From: Candidatus Omnitrophota bacterium
GTDB lineage: Bacteria; Omnitrophota; Gorgyraeia; 2-01-FULL-45-10
Length of the DNA stretch: 64,000 bases
Direction: 5' to 3'
Assembly: GCA_028716065.1 (NCBI GenBank)
Contig: JAQUQN010000001.1
Span: 23,769 to 87,768 of the forward strand
Positions 41,122 to 50,045 of this stretch are shown in pieces. Numbering within the stretch: the first letter of the stretch is position 1; the number at the start of each line of letters is the position of its first letter. The notes beneath the pieces were generated by a model. The model worked only from the letters and a program-made list of their open reading frames with translations. It did no database searches and was not told where the DNA came from. The translations under genes were made by a program, and so were the position numbers.

Positions 41122-42332
41122 AAAGGCGTGTTGTCGTGACAGGATTAGGCGCTGTAACGTCAATAGGAATCGGCAAAGATGAATTTTGGAAGAATCTTAT
41201 AGCCGGAAAATCAGGGATAGGTAACGTTACCACATTTAATACATCTGATTATCCAATTAATAAAGGCGGCGAGGTCAAAAATTTTAAACCAACGGATTTT
41301 ATTTCCAAAAATAAGTTAAAAGATATGGCCAGGGCGTCTCAATTTGCTGTTGCTGCGGCAAAAATGGCACTGGAAGATGCGAAATTGAGTATAAATGAGA
41401 TAAGGGAACAGAAAACCGGAACTATAATTGGGACAACAATGGCAGATATCCAATCTCTCGAGCAGATTGATAAATACTGGACTAAAAACGGCGAAGATGA
41501 AGTTTGGCCTATAAATGTTATTAAATATCCAGGTAATGAGTTATCAGAAAATATAGGCTATTTTTTTGATATAAGCGGACCTAATTATACGATACCAACT
41601 GCATGTTCAGCTGGTAATTACTCTATTGCATATGCATTTGATCTTATTCGTGAAAATAGATCGCATATTATGATTGCAGGAGGTACGGATCCATTTTCTA
41701 GAATTACGTTTACTGGATTTAATCGTCTTTATGCTATGGCGCCGGAAAAGTGCCAACCATTTGATAAAAATAGAAAAGGAATGATGATAGGAGAGGGTTC
41801 TGGTATTTTGATTTTAGAAGAATTGGAAGCTGCTAAAAAAAGAAAGGCAAATATTTATTGTGAGATATTAGGATATGGGTTGAGTTGCGATGCTTACAAT
41901 ATGACAATTCCGCGAGTCGAAGGAGTTGTCAAAGTCATGGAAAAAGCAATAAAGAATAGTGGAGTTGCTAAGGAGGACATAGATTATATTAGCGCCCATG
42001 GAACCGGCACTCCGGCAAATGATAAGACAGAATGTGAAGCTATAAAAAAAGTATTTGGCAATTTAAGCAAAGACTTATCAGTTAGTTCGATAAAATCGAT
42101 GCTTGGTCATACTATGGGTGCCGCAAGCGCATTAGAGGCGATAACATGTTGTCTTGCCATTCAAAATTCAACTATGCCCCCAACTATTAACTACGAGACA
42201 CCCGATCCAGACTGTGATTTGGATATTACTCCTAATAATGCCAAGAAAAAGATGCTTAAAGTAGTTTTAAACAATTCTTTTGCTTTTGGTGGAAATAATG
42301 CATGTGTGGTGTTAGGAAGGTATAGAAATTAA
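41118..42332 (+). CDS. Complete beta-ketoacyl-ACP synthase (FabF type)
   Basis: The protein is 404 residues. The catalytic set is intact: Cys163 in TACSAGNYSI, His294 in SAHGTGTPANDKTE, His331 in SMLGHTMGAASALE, and FGGNN near the C-terminus. It should do the decarboxylative condensation for the cluster. It probably pairs with the histidine-less homologue at 37753, as in type II polyketide KS-alpha/KS-beta. Its base composition is more AT-rich than that partner. Confidence 0.94.
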   Translation: MKRRVVVTGLGAVTSIGIGKDEFWKNLIAGKSGIGNVTTFNTSDYPINKGGEVKNFKPTDFISKNKLKDMARASQFAVAAAKMALEDAKLSINEIREQKTGTIIGTTMADIQSLEQIDKYWTKNGEDEVWPINVIKYPGNELSENIGYFFDISGPNYTIPTACSAGNYSIAYAFDLIRENRSHIMIAGGTDPFSRITFTGFNRLYAMAPEKCQPFDKNRKGMMIGEGSGILILEELEAAKKRKANIYCEILGYGLSCDAYNMTIPRVEGVVKVMEKAIKNSGVAKEDIDYISAHGTGTPANDKTECEAIKKVFGNLSKDLSVSSIKSMLGHTMGAASALEAITCCLAIQNSTMPPTINYETPDPDCDLDITPNNAKKKMLKVVLNNSFAFGGNNACVVLGRYRN

Positions 42333-42337
42333 AAAAT

Positions 42338-42928
42338 ATGAGCACAGAATCTTTATTATTAAATTTAATAAAATCAAGAAGGACGATTAGGAAATATAAA
42401 AAGCTGGATGTTAAAGATGACTTGATTAATAAAATATTAGAAGCAGCTAGATGGGCGCCGTCGGCGCATAATATACAACCTTGGAAATTTGTTGTTGTGA
42501 AAGATACGAGAGTAATTAATGAAATATATGAGATTATGATGAAAAAGGAAAAACAGTTGTTGGCTGGATTCAATATAGTTTTAAAGGAAACTGCCAAGTG
42601 TTTAATAAACTGTAAATGTGTAATTGTAGCTTATACAGATGGTAGCATATTAAGAAAATTCAATAGATTAGAAGAGCCATATGCGTCTATCGGAAGAATA
42701 TATGAAATTCAATCGGTGTCTTTTGCAATAGATAATATAATGTTGTATGTACATGCCTTAGGCTTAGGCACAGCATGTTTGGGAATGGCTCTATTTTGCG
42801 AAAAAGAAATCAACAAATTACTTAAACAGAAGGGTAATCTTATAGCTCTTTTATCGTTAGGTTTTCCCGATGAGACGCCTGCTGCTAGAGCACGAAAGTC
42901 TTTATTACAAGTTAGCCAAACAATATGA
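42338..42928 (+). CDS. Nitroreductase-family flavoprotein
   Basis: The protein is 196 residues. SRRTIRKYKKLDV and AARWAPSAHNIQPWKFVVV match the FMN-binding start of the family, and LGLGTACLGMALF and LLSLGFPDETP its end. Members reduce nitro groups, quinones, enones or dehydrogenate peptides. In this cluster it could reduce or desaturate an acyl intermediate; the substrate is unknown. Very AT-rich. Confidence 0.9.
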   Translation: MSTESLLLNLIKSRRTIRKYKKLDVKDDLINKILEAARWAPSAHNIQPWKFVVVKDTRVINEIYEIMMKKEKQLLAGFNIVLKETAKCLINCKCVIVAYTDGSILRKFNRLEEPYASIGRIYEIQSVSFAIDNIMLYVHALGLGTACLGMALFCEKEINKLLKQKGNLIALLSLGFPDETPAARARKSLLQVSQTI

Positions 42929-44376
42929 AAATAAGCACTAAATACGATGTGATTATTATAGGTAGTGGGATAGGGGGACTTGTTAGTGGATGCTATTTGG
43001 CAAGGGCCGGCATGAAAGTTCTAGTTGCAGAACAACACGTTAGTCCAGGAGGCTATTGTAGTTCATTTAAAAGAAGAGGATTTACTTTTGATTCGAGCAT
43101 TCATTATATAAAATTTAGCGAGAAGGAAAGTTTGCTTGCCAGGATAATAGAAGATTTTAAAATAGAAAAACACATTAGATTTTATAATCTTAATCAATCA
43201 GATTTAATTATTACACCAGCTGGCCAGTTTTATATTAATAGTGACATATCAAAAACAATAGCCAATTTAATAGATATTTTTCCTAGTGAAGAAAAGGGAA
43301 TAAAGGACTTCTTTGATTTTTTGAATACAAAAAATATAGCGTTTTTATATTCTAGAACGAGAAACAGAACATTATTTGATTTGATGAAAATATATTTCAA
43401 GAATAAGGAATTGATAGCAATATTTAATTGTCTTTTAATGAATATAGGTTTGCCTATAGATAGGGTTGATGCACTAAAGGCGTATTTCTTTTTCAAGGAA
43501 TTTTTCTTTAATCAAAGTTATTATCCAAGAGGTGGTATGCAAAAATTTGCAGATACATTAGCCTCTGTGTTAATAGGTTACGGGGGAGAAATAATGTATT
43601 CTAATAGAGTTGATAAAATAATAACGAAAAATAATAAAAGTAACGGCGTGATAATTGACAAAATGAAGATTCGGTCGAATTATGTAATTAGCAATGCAGA
43701 TCCTCATAACACATTCATAGAGTTAGTAGGTAAAAACAAAATATCAAAAAAATTATTGAATCGAATAAAGCGCTTAATTCCATCTATGTCCGCATTTATT
43801 GTATATATAGGGCTAGATAGTAGTGTTAAATCGAATTATTCTATAAATAATAGTATATGGTATTTCCCATCCTCAAACTTTAACAGAACCTATGATGCGA
43901 TAAGAAATGGAAAGCCAATAATAAAAGATGATTACTTAATATGCTCGTTTCCATCTTCCTATGATAAAAATCTAGCACCTAGCGGAGGCGTTTCAGTTGC
44001 CATATTTTCTGGCGCCACATTTAATACAAAAAAATATTGGGAAAACCACAGAAGAAAATTTGAAGAAAATATTATAAGGAGAGCCAGAGCCATATTTCCA
44101 TGTATCTCCGAACATGTAAAAGTTTTATTATCAGCTACACCCTTTACGCTTTATAGATATACACATAATCTTAAGGGAGCTTGCTATGGGCTTGCTTCTT
44201 TAAGAACACAGATGCGCAAGACTTTTATGCCACAACAGACAGAAATAGAAAATCTTTTTATGGCTGGACATTGGACTACGCATGGAATAGGTCAAGGTGG
44301 GCTATCAATGGCAGCATTTTCTGGAGTTTCCGCCGCCAAGCGTATAATTAAACTAAAACCAGAAGGTAGATTATGA
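42925..44376 (+). CDS. CrtI/CrtISO-like FAD-dependent oxidoreductase
   Basis: The protein is 483 residues. The N-terminal dinucleotide motif VIIIGSGIGGLVSGCYLARAG, EQHVSPGGYCSSFKRRGFTF and FDSSIHY, then YYPRGGMQKFADTLASVL in the middle and the FAD C-terminal motif NLFMAGHWTTHGIGQGGLSM place it in the phytoene desaturase/carotenoid isomerase/retinol saturase group. It would desaturate or isomerise a polyene or acyl chain. It overlaps the nitroreductase and the kinase by four bases each, so it belongs to the operon. Strongly AT-rich; one 60-base line counted at about 30% G+C. Confidence 0.9.
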   Translation: MKISTKYDVIIIGSGIGGLVSGCYLARAGMKVLVAEQHVSPGGYCSSFKRRGFTFDSSIHYIKFSEKESLLARIIEDFKIEKHIRFYNLNQSDLIITPAGQFYINSDISKTIANLIDIFPSEEKGIKDFFDFLNTKNIAFLYSRTRNRTLFDLMKIYFKNKELIAIFNCLLMNIGLPIDRVDALKAYFFFKEFFFNQSYYPRGGMQKFADTLASVLIGYGGEIMYSNRVDKIITKNNKSNGVIIDKMKIRSNYVISNADPHNTFIELVGKNKISKKLLNRIKRLIPSMSAFIVYIGLDSSVKSNYSINNSIWYFPSSNFNRTYDAIRNGKPIIKDDYLICSFPSSYDKNLAPSGGVSVAIFSGATFNTKKYWENHRRKFEENIIRRARAIFPCISEHVKVLLSATPFTLYRYTHNLKGACYGLASLRTQMRKTFMPQQTEIENLFMAGHWTTHGIGQGGLSMAAFSGVSAAKRIIKLKPEGRL

Positions 44377-46505
44377 CAATTTACGCATTATCTTCCTTTT
44401 CAGCATCTTTTCTTTTATATTTTCTAGCGCTTTTTGTTTATTTGAATAATAAAAAAAGATTTTTAAATCAAATTTATGCTGTTCAGGCAGTTATAATAGG
44501 ATCTTGGATATTTGGATGCTTTGGGGAAAGCGTTATAAATAACTATCAGTTTATAACCATTTGGGATAAAGCGCTAAATATTTTTGCGATATTTTCTCCA
44601 CCCTTATTTTTGCATACTTATTATGCCATTCTAGGAGAAAGGGCCACTAAGCCAGTAAAATTTCTATATGCGCTATCAGTCATTTTACTATTTTTAAGTT
44701 TTAATCCTTTGTATATTAAGAGTGTTGAGTATCGATATGGTGTTAGATTTATTTCTAATCCTGGTCCGCTTTATAGCATTTTTATATTTGCTGTTTTATT
44801 CGCTTTTTCAATTAGCTTCTATAAAATTTTTAATGCATTAAAGAATGCAGATAGTCAGAAAAAAACACAGCTTAACTATGTAATAATTGCAACAGCAAGT
44901 ATGTTTATTGCGGCAGTTATATATTTAGCAATGGTTTTAAATGTAGCAATATCACCTCTTGATAATACTTTAAACTCTATATATGGGCTTCTTATTGCCT
45001 ATGCCATTGTTCGTCATCAGTTGATGGATATTTCAGTAATCATAAAAAAGACCCTCGTCTTTGCGGGGCTTTTGGCTTCTGTCTTTGCAATACTGATTTT
45101 ACCTACCTTGATTATACAAGAATACTTGTTAAGAGGAGCAGGGTTTAAGGGTAGGATGATAGGCCTTACCATAAGCGGTATAATAATAATATTAACCATG
45201 CGCAGGATCGAGAACTTTCTCATTAATATAACCGACAAATACCTCTTCCAGAAGAAATACGATTATAAGGAACTGCTCAAGACATTCACAGCAGAAGTAT
45301 TAACAGTTCTAAACCTTGACAGGTTGGTGGACCTTACAATAGACAAATTATCGGATATAATCAAACTAATCTCTGCGGCAGTATTGTTATTCGATGATGA
45401 TAAACAGGAATTTAAGATAGCCGCCTCCCAAGGCATAAAAGACCCATCGCTGACGCTGATAAGGCCTGACGGCATAGTGACATTCTTAGAACAGACACAT
45501 GGTTATTTATTGAGGAAGGAATTGGTTGAAAAGAAGATATTTATACCGGATACCATAAAAGATATCATGGATAAGTTGAATGCAGAGCTCATCATACCGA
45601 TGGTGCTCCACGAAGAAGTAATAGGTGTCTTATCCCTGGGCAAGAAAAAATCAGATGAAGATTACTCTCAGGATGATTTAGATATATTACTGCCCCTGGC
45701 CAGAACCCTTGCCATCGCTATCTCGAACGCAAAACTATTCGCCGAACTCGGTAAGACTCAAGCCGAAGCTGCCCAGAGAGAGAAGATGGCGGTCATAGGG
45801 ACGCTCTCGGCAGGGATAAATCACGAAATATGTAATCCGCTGGGAATAGCAAGGGGGCAGTGTGAAGCGTTCTTGTTGAATATTAAGGACGGGCTCTATA
45901 AAGACAAGAGCCAGGAGGACCTGTTAAAAAAGGCGCAGGAGATCATGACGAAGGTCATCAAGGAGACGGACAGGGCTACGGCCATAACGAAGAAACTCTC
46001 CGGTTTTGCCAAACCCGCTAAGGGTGAAGCTGAAATGATCAATATAGATAAAGAGGTGGACGAAGTTTTGGGCCTCGTCGGTTATGAATTAAAACTGGAA
46101 AAGATAGAGGTTGAGAAACGTATCGAACAAGGCCTCCCGAGCATCTTTGTTGACAGGAAACAACTTCAGGAGGTACTGTTCAATCTCATAAGGAACGCAG
46201 GACAGGCGATAGGCGAGAAAGGCAAGATCACGGTTATAGCTAAGCAGGAGAAGAATACGATATCGATAGACATTAAAGATACGGGCTCGGGTATTCCGCA
46301 GGAGAAGATAAGAGAGTTATTCAACCCTTTCTTTACTACTAAAGAGCCGGGCAAGGGGACGGGGCTCGGGCTCTTCATAGTCCGCCAGGTCGTTGAAAAG
46401 AACGGCGGCCGTATCTATCTTAAAGAGACGAAGGTCGGCGAAGGGACGACGTTCACGCTTGAATTTCCGGCGTCCGTTTCTCAGGAAGCGAGGGTCAGGG
46501 CATGA
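44373..46505 (+). CDS. Sensor histidine kinase (7TM, GAF, HisKA-HATPase)
   Basis: The protein is 710 residues. About eight hydrophobic segments in residues 1-285 form an N-terminal 7TM-type sensor (ending LLASVFAILILPTLII and MIGLTISGIIIILTM). A GAF domain covers about 305-460. The kinase has the histidine box INHEICNPLGIARGQ, N box NLIRNAGQAIGEKG, DTGSGIPQEKIRELFNPFFT and GTGLGLFIVRQVV. Composition changes inside the gene: AT-rich up to about 45030, then GC-richer like the flanking genes. It overlaps the first receiver gene by four bases. Confidence 0.93.
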   Translation: MTIYALSSFSASFLLYFLALFVYLNNKKRFLNQIYAVQAVIIGSWIFGCFGESVINNYQFITIWDKALNIFAIFSPPLFLHTYYAILGERATKPVKFLYALSVILLFLSFNPLYIKSVEYRYGVRFISNPGPLYSIFIFAVLFAFSISFYKIFNALKNADSQKKTQLNYVIIATASMFIAAVIYLAMVLNVAISPLDNTLNSIYGLLIAYAIVRHQLMDISVIIKKTLVFAGLLASVFAILILPTLIIQEYLLRGAGFKGRMIGLTISGIIIILTMRRIENFLINITDKYLFQKKYDYKELLKTFTAEVLTVLNLDRLVDLTIDKLSDIIKLISAAVLLFDDDKQEFKIAASQGIKDPSLTLIRPDGIVTFLEQTHGYLLRKELVEKKIFIPDTIKDIMDKLNAELIIPMVLHEEVIGVLSLGKKKSDEDYSQDDLDILLPLARTLAIAISNAKLFAELGKTQAEAAQREKMAVIGTLSAGINHEICNPLGIARGQCEAFLLNIKDGLYKDKSQEDLLKKAQEIMTKVIKETDRATAITKKLSGFAKPAKGEAEMINIDKEVDEVLGLVGYELKLEKIEVEKRIEQGLPSIFVDRKQLQEVLFNLIRNAGQAIGEKGKITVIAKQEKNTISIDIKDTGSGIPQEKIRELFNPFFTTKEPGKGTGLGLFIVRQVVEKNGGRIYLKETKVGEGTTFTLEFPASVSQEARVRA

Positions 46506-46873
46506 ATAAACCGCGGATCATAGCTATAGACGATGAAGCCGAGTTCATAGACATGCTGAAGAATTATTTCGCGCCGAGAGGCTATGATATCGAAGTGGCC
46601 CTGCGCGGAGCGAGCGGCATAGAACTGGTGAAGGATAAGAAACCCGACGTCGTCCTGATGGACCTGAAGATGCCGGGGATAGACGGGGACGAGGTATTGA
46701 AGCTGCTTAAATCGATGCAGCCGTCGTCGAAGATAATATTCATAACAGCTTACGATGATGGAGGAAAGACTAAGGAGCGCCTTTTAAAGACGGGCGCTTA
46801 CGCGTGTTTCGATAAACCGCTCTCATCGCTGCGTGAGCTTGAGGAGACGATCTTGCGCGCAGCCAACGAATAG
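46502..46873 (+). CDS. Single-domain response regulator
   Basis: The protein is 123 residues, a receiver domain only: acidic pair in IIAIDDEAEF, phospho-acceptor Asp in VVLMDLKMPGIDGDEV, Thr in IIFITAY and Lys in FDKPLSS. No output domain. It overlaps the kinase gene and is its likely partner. Confidence 0.93.
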   Translation: MNKPRIIAIDDEAEFIDMLKNYFAPRGYDIEVALRGASGIELVKDKKPDVVLMDLKMPGIDGDEVLKLLKSMQPSSKIIFITAYDDGGKTKERLLKTGAYACFDKPLSSLRELEETILRAANE

Positions 46874-46884
46874 AGGTGGTATGT

Positions 46885-47283
46885 ATGCCAAAACTCTTGG
46901 TTGTTGATGATGAACATGATATCTGTGATTTTGTAAAAAATTTCTTTCAGGAGAGAGGTTTCGAAGTATTCACGGCTTCGAACGGAGATGAGGCATTGGC
47001 CATGGTCAAAGAGGATAAGCCGGACATAGTCCTCCTGGATGTAAAGATGAAGGGCATGGACGGTATCGCGGCCCTGAAGCATATTAAGGACATAGACAGG
47101 TCATTGAAGGTGATAATGGTGACCGCTCTCGAAGACCAGGATAAGATGGTGGAGGCGTCGAAACTGGGAGCGTGTGATTATATCACGAAGCCGCTCGTCC
47201 TGGACCATCTGGAGCAGACAGTAGATAAGAGGTTAAAAGAGATGCCTGATCAGGGATTAAAGGGAGAATTCAGTGAGCGCTGA
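46885..47283 (+). CDS. Second single-domain response regulator
   Basis: The protein is about 132 residues from ATG 46885, with AGAGGTGG upstream. Receiver features: LLVVDDEHDICDFV, IVLLDVKMKGMDGIAALKHI, IMVTALED and YITKPLVLDHLE. It overlaps the HD-GYP gene by 11 bases, suggesting that phosphorelay output is passed to cyclic di-GMP turnover. Confidence 0.93.
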   Translation: MPKLLVVDDEHDICDFVKNFFQERGFEVFTASNGDEALAMVKEDKPDIVLLDVKMKGMDGIAALKHIKDIDRSLKVIMVTALEDQDKMVEASKLGACDYITKPLVLDHLEQTVDKRLKEMPDQGLKGEFSER

Positions 47284-48670
47284 TAAGAAAGCACCAAGCT
47301 GGGACCAGCTGCATACATGGTTCGTCGACAGGTTGTCGCACCATCCTCATGGTTCGGCCGCTGCGGGCCAGAAAGATGGTTCAGCTCCAGCGCCAGACGG
47401 TAAGGAACGGTCAGAGCCAAGGCTGGATTATCAGTCATTTCTCGAGCGTGCGTCCAGGACCATGATCCGTTTCAAGAAGCCGGAGCATCTCATAAAGATG
47501 ATAGTCCGGACCATCGACGAACAGCTCAAGGTGACCCATACGGCGGTATTATTATTCAAAGAAGAGAAGCAATCCTTCATATTGATCGATTCGAAGGGTA
47601 GCGAAGGGAAGAAGATACCCGTCGGATTCATAAAATTAACTACGGACAACCCTTTAATAGCCGCGTTCAGCGAAAGACGTTCCTACCTCATATCGGATAC
47701 CGGTATCGTTAATTATCGCGACATAATCGAGAGCTTAAAAAACAGGGATATCTTGGAACGTCAGCCCGATCTCTATGATAGATTGATTGCCATCAAGAAG
47801 CAGATGGATCTGATAAAGGCGAACCTTTGCATTCCGTGCTACTTTAAGAGGGACCTGCTTGGCATATTGGTATTGGGTGAAAAGATATCCGGAGAGCCGT
47901 TCAGCAGGGAAGAGATGGGATTCTTCGTAACGCTGGCCAATGACGCAGCCATGGCGATAGCAAATGCGCTACTCATCGATAACCTTCAGCAGAAGATAGA
48001 GGAGATAAAGGAACTTTTCATAAAGGAGCACAGGATATTCATACATACCTCCATAGCGCTCGCCGCTGCCATCGATGCCAGGGATCCCTACACACACGGC
48101 CATACCGAACGTGTCACGAATTTCTGCCTAGCCATAGCGAGAGAGCTGGAAGGCGTGCCCGAAGTATCCAATTATCCTAATTTCAGGGAGACGCTGCAGA
48201 TAGCCGCGCTTCTTCATGATATAGGTAAGATCGGTATTCCCGATCATATATTGAATAAGCACGGCCGGCTCACGCCGGAAGAGTTCGAAGAGATAAAGAA
48301 ACATTCCGTAATAGGAGCGACTATCCTGTATCCGATCAAGGAGCTGGGAGACGTGGCAAGGGAGGTCCGTTATCACCAGGAATGTTTCGATGGTTCCGGC
48401 TATCCGGATGGCCTTAAAGGTACCGACATACCTTTGGTAGCCAGGATAATAGCCGTGGCTGACGCTTTCGATGCCATGACCACCAATAGGCCCTACCGCA
48501 AGAAGAAGACGATAGAAGACGCTATACAGGAGTTAAAACGCTGTTCCGGAACACAGTTCGACCCTTTAATAGTGAGCGCATTCCTTCTGGCCTACGAAAA
48601 GGGCAGCATCCTCAACGGTGTCAATAGAGCCATTAACGGTTCTACTAATGGTAATGGTATAAAGAAGTAG
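47273..48670 (+). CDS. GAF and HD-GYP domain protein, probable c-di-GMP phosphodiesterase
   Basis: The protein is 465 residues starting GTG. A GAF domain spans about 75-240. The HD-GYP domain spans about 260-445: DPYTHGHTERVTNFCLAIAR, LLHDIGKIGIPDHILNK, YHQECFDGSGYPDGLKG, VADAFDAMTTNRPYRKKK and GTQFDPLIV. All expected metal and GYP residues are present, unlike the homologue at 16261. It ends the kinase operon. Confidence 0.92.
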   Translation: MSADKKAPSWDQLHTWFVDRLSHHPHGSAAAGQKDGSAPAPDGKERSEPRLDYQSFLERASRTMIRFKKPEHLIKMIVRTIDEQLKVTHTAVLLFKEEKQSFILIDSKGSEGKKIPVGFIKLTTDNPLIAAFSERRSYLISDTGIVNYRDIIESLKNRDILERQPDLYDRLIAIKKQMDLIKANLCIPCYFKRDLLGILVLGEKISGEPFSREEMGFFVTLANDAAMAIANALLIDNLQQKIEEIKELFIKEHRIFIHTSIALAAAIDARDPYTHGHTERVTNFCLAIARELEGVPEVSNYPNFRETLQIAALLHDIGKIGIPDHILNKHGRLTPEEFEEIKKHSVIGATILYPIKELGDVAREVRYHQECFDGSGYPDGLKGTDIPLVARIIAVADAFDAMTTNRPYRKKKTIEDAIQELKRCSGTQFDPLIVSAFLLAYEKGSILNGVNRAINGSTNGNGIKK

Positions 48671-48689
48671 GGGACATTTAAATGTCCCC
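48670..48689 (+). other. 20-base perfect palindrome after the HD-GYP gene
   Basis: GGGGACATTTAAATGTCCCC begins on the last base of the stop codon. No T-tract follows, so it may be a repeat remnant or a weak transcription end. The rest of 48690-48818 is AT-rich and shows nothing else. Confidence 0.6.
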
Positions 48690-48818
48690 GATCCCCACCA
48701 TTAAATAAAACAAACATCAAACTTTTGTATAACCTTACCTACTTTTATAACTTATTGTATTTAAATAAGTTACATTAATCGATTTTATAAAATTCTAACT
48801 TTCTAAAATTTAACACTA

Positions 48819-48846
48819 TTGCAAGACGATATCTTTGTGCTATACT
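48819..48846 (+). promoter_or_regulatory. Promoter of the small gene at 48897
   Basis: TTGCAA (48819-48824), 16 bases, TATACT (48841-48846). Confidence 0.65.
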
Positions 48847-48896
48847 TATATATGCTTACACTCACTTGCACCTTACAAAGAAAGAAGGTGATTAGG

Positions 48897-49136
48897 ATGA
48901 GAGTATTGCTAATTCTAAAAAATAGTCCTGCCCAAAGGTACGTGGTAAATCTCTACACCAAATCTCTAATCAGGGAAGTGAAGGATCTGATAAACCGGCG
49001 CCGGCTAGAACAGGCGATGGAGATGATCGTCAAAAAGGGTAACTTTGAGGGTATGATCTCAGATACGGAACTTCCCACACTTGAGGCGGATTTGATACTT
49101 TCGAAGACCGCGGCCAGCTGGGACATGACGAAATGA
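48897..49136 (+). CDS. Small protein of unknown function
   Basis: The protein is 79 residues: MRVLLILKNSPAQRYVVNLY at the start, then a helix (IREVKDLINRRRLEQAMEMI) and EADLILSKTAASWDM. A strong AGAAGGTGATTAGG site precedes ATG 48897. It has its own promoter and no recognised domain. An ATG 45 bases upstream is possible but has no ribosome site. It converges with the XRE-cupin gene. Confidence 0.75.
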   Translation: MRVLLILKNSPAQRYVVNLYTKSLIREVKDLINRRRLEQAMEMIVKKGNFEGMISDTELPTLEADLILSKTAASWDMTK

Positions 49137-49159
49137 CGGGATTTTTAATGCGGGATATC

Positions 49160-49711
49160 TCAGACCGCGGGCGGGCTCATGACAGAGATGAGCACGGTTT
49201 CACCGGTAGCGAGATTCCTGAAATGATGCGGAATGGATGAATTAAAATATAGAGTATCTCCTTTTATCAGATTATGTTTTTCATTTCCTATAACCGCTTC
49301 AATCTTTCCTTCCAGTATATAAATAAACTTTTCGATCCCCGGCTTCGTCTCCTCTTTATGTGTGGCGCCGCCCCTTTGGAGCTTTATCAAGACAGGCAGC
49401 ATTTTCTTATTAAGGGCATTGGCAGCCAGCATCTCCGACGAAGATTTCTTATTATGGACGAAAACATCGCTGTGGCTTTTGCCGGTCTTGACTTCAACGG
49501 TCTTTTTGGAAGGGGCCAGGTCCTTGTAGAGGTCTGGCAGGGTTATGCCGAGCGCTTCGCATATCTTCATGTGAGATTCAAGCGTGCCGGTCATCTTGCC
49601 GTTTTCCATCCGGCTTAACGTGGCGAGGGCAACACCCGACTTATCAGCCAATTCCGCGAGCGTCATCCCTTTTTCTTTCCTCAAATCATGCAGCACACTT
49701 CCAATTTCCAT
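49160..49711 (-). CDS. XRE-family regulator with cupin domain
   Basis: The protein is 183 residues on the minus strand. The HTH is at about 3-60 (LHDLRKEKGMTLAELADKSG, VALATLSRMENGKM). A linker and a cupin_2 domain at about 110-180 follow (GGATHKEETKPGIEKFIYIL, GDTLYFNSSIPHHFRN). Such proteins sense a small ligand through the cupin and repress or activate nearby metabolic genes. Its promoter faces the promoters of the giant gene across a shared intergenic region, so it could control that gene. Confidence 0.94.
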   Translation of the reverse strand: MEIGSVLHDLRKEKGMTLAELADKSGVALATLSRMENGKMTGTLESHMKICEALGITLPDLYKDLAPSKKTVEVKTGKSHSDVFVHNKKSSSEMLAANALNKKMLPVLIKLQRGGATHKEETKPGIEKFIYILEGKIEAVIGNEKHNLIKGDTLYFNSSIPHHFRNLATGETVLISVMSPPAV

Positions 49712-49733
49712 ATCAATCCTCTTTTTGTTTTAA

Positions 49734-49761
49734 AGTATACCTTAAGTTTAATAATTGTCAA
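49734..49761 (-). promoter_or_regulatory. Promoter of the XRE-cupin gene
   Basis: On the minus strand TTGACA (49761-49756), 16 bases, TATACT (49739-49734). The gene starts about 22 bases after the -10 box, at base 49711. Confidence 0.75.
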
Positions 49762-49806
49762 GGCGGATTTGATTAATATGAAATTTGATAAAAAATCAAA
49801 ATTGAC

Positions 49807-49835
49807 TTGACAAATCTGAAAATCAATGATATACT
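49807..49835 (+). promoter_or_regulatory. Upstream sigma-70 promoter facing the giant gene
   Basis: TTGACA (49807-49812), 17 bases, TATACT (49830-49835). Confidence 0.75.
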
Positions 49836-49873
49836 TATGGTAGTTTAGAGATAAAAAAGTCAGCTTATATTTC

Positions 49874-49902
49874 TTGTAAAACTTTTAAAAAAATGCTATG
49901 CT
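49874..49902 (+). promoter_or_regulatory. Second promoter facing the giant gene
   Basis: TTGTAA (49874-49879), 17 bases, TATGCT (49897-49902). The predicted start is near 49909, just before the structured leader. Confidence 0.6.
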
Positions 49903-49908
49903 TAATTT

Positions 49909-50045
49909 ATAAACAAAGGCGTGCTTGGCAGCAAGGAAGCAATGGCCATACCAATTAATCACAAGGCGGTTGTTGTGAGGTTAATCTGGTATTACAAAAA
50001 CTCAAGCTTATCAGGCCGGGTTGTGTTTAAAACCCGGCCTTTTTC
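49909..50045 (+). ncRNA. Structured, terminator-ended leader RNA or small RNA upstream of the giant gene
   Basis: Between the promoter at 49874 and the terminator at 50013 lies a folded, non-coding stretch. A long hairpin at 49948-49992 pairs ATACCA, TTAA and TCACAA with TTGTGA, TTAA and TGGTAT around the loop GGCGGTTG. Before it is GGCAGCAAGGAAGC. The leader ends in a strong terminator about 40 bases before the start codon of the giant gene, the layout of an attenuator or riboswitch. I could not match it to a known class. The boundaries are approximate. Confidence 0.5.
50013..50045 (+). terminator. Rho-independent terminator in the leader of the giant gene
   Basis: AGGCCGGGTT (50013-50022) and AACCCGGCCT (50031-50040) form a perfect ten-base stem followed by a T-run. 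It lies upstream, not downstream, of a coding region. Confidence 0.9.

Noticed and set aside
48670..48689. Rho-independent terminator after the HD-GYP gene
   Set aside because: The palindrome is perfect, but no T-run follows and the centre leaves almost no loop.
49909..50045. c-di-GMP-I (GEMM) riboswitch
   Set aside because: The expected GCAAA and ACGCAAAGCC segments and the tetraloop-receptor pair are not present, although the genomic context is suggestive.
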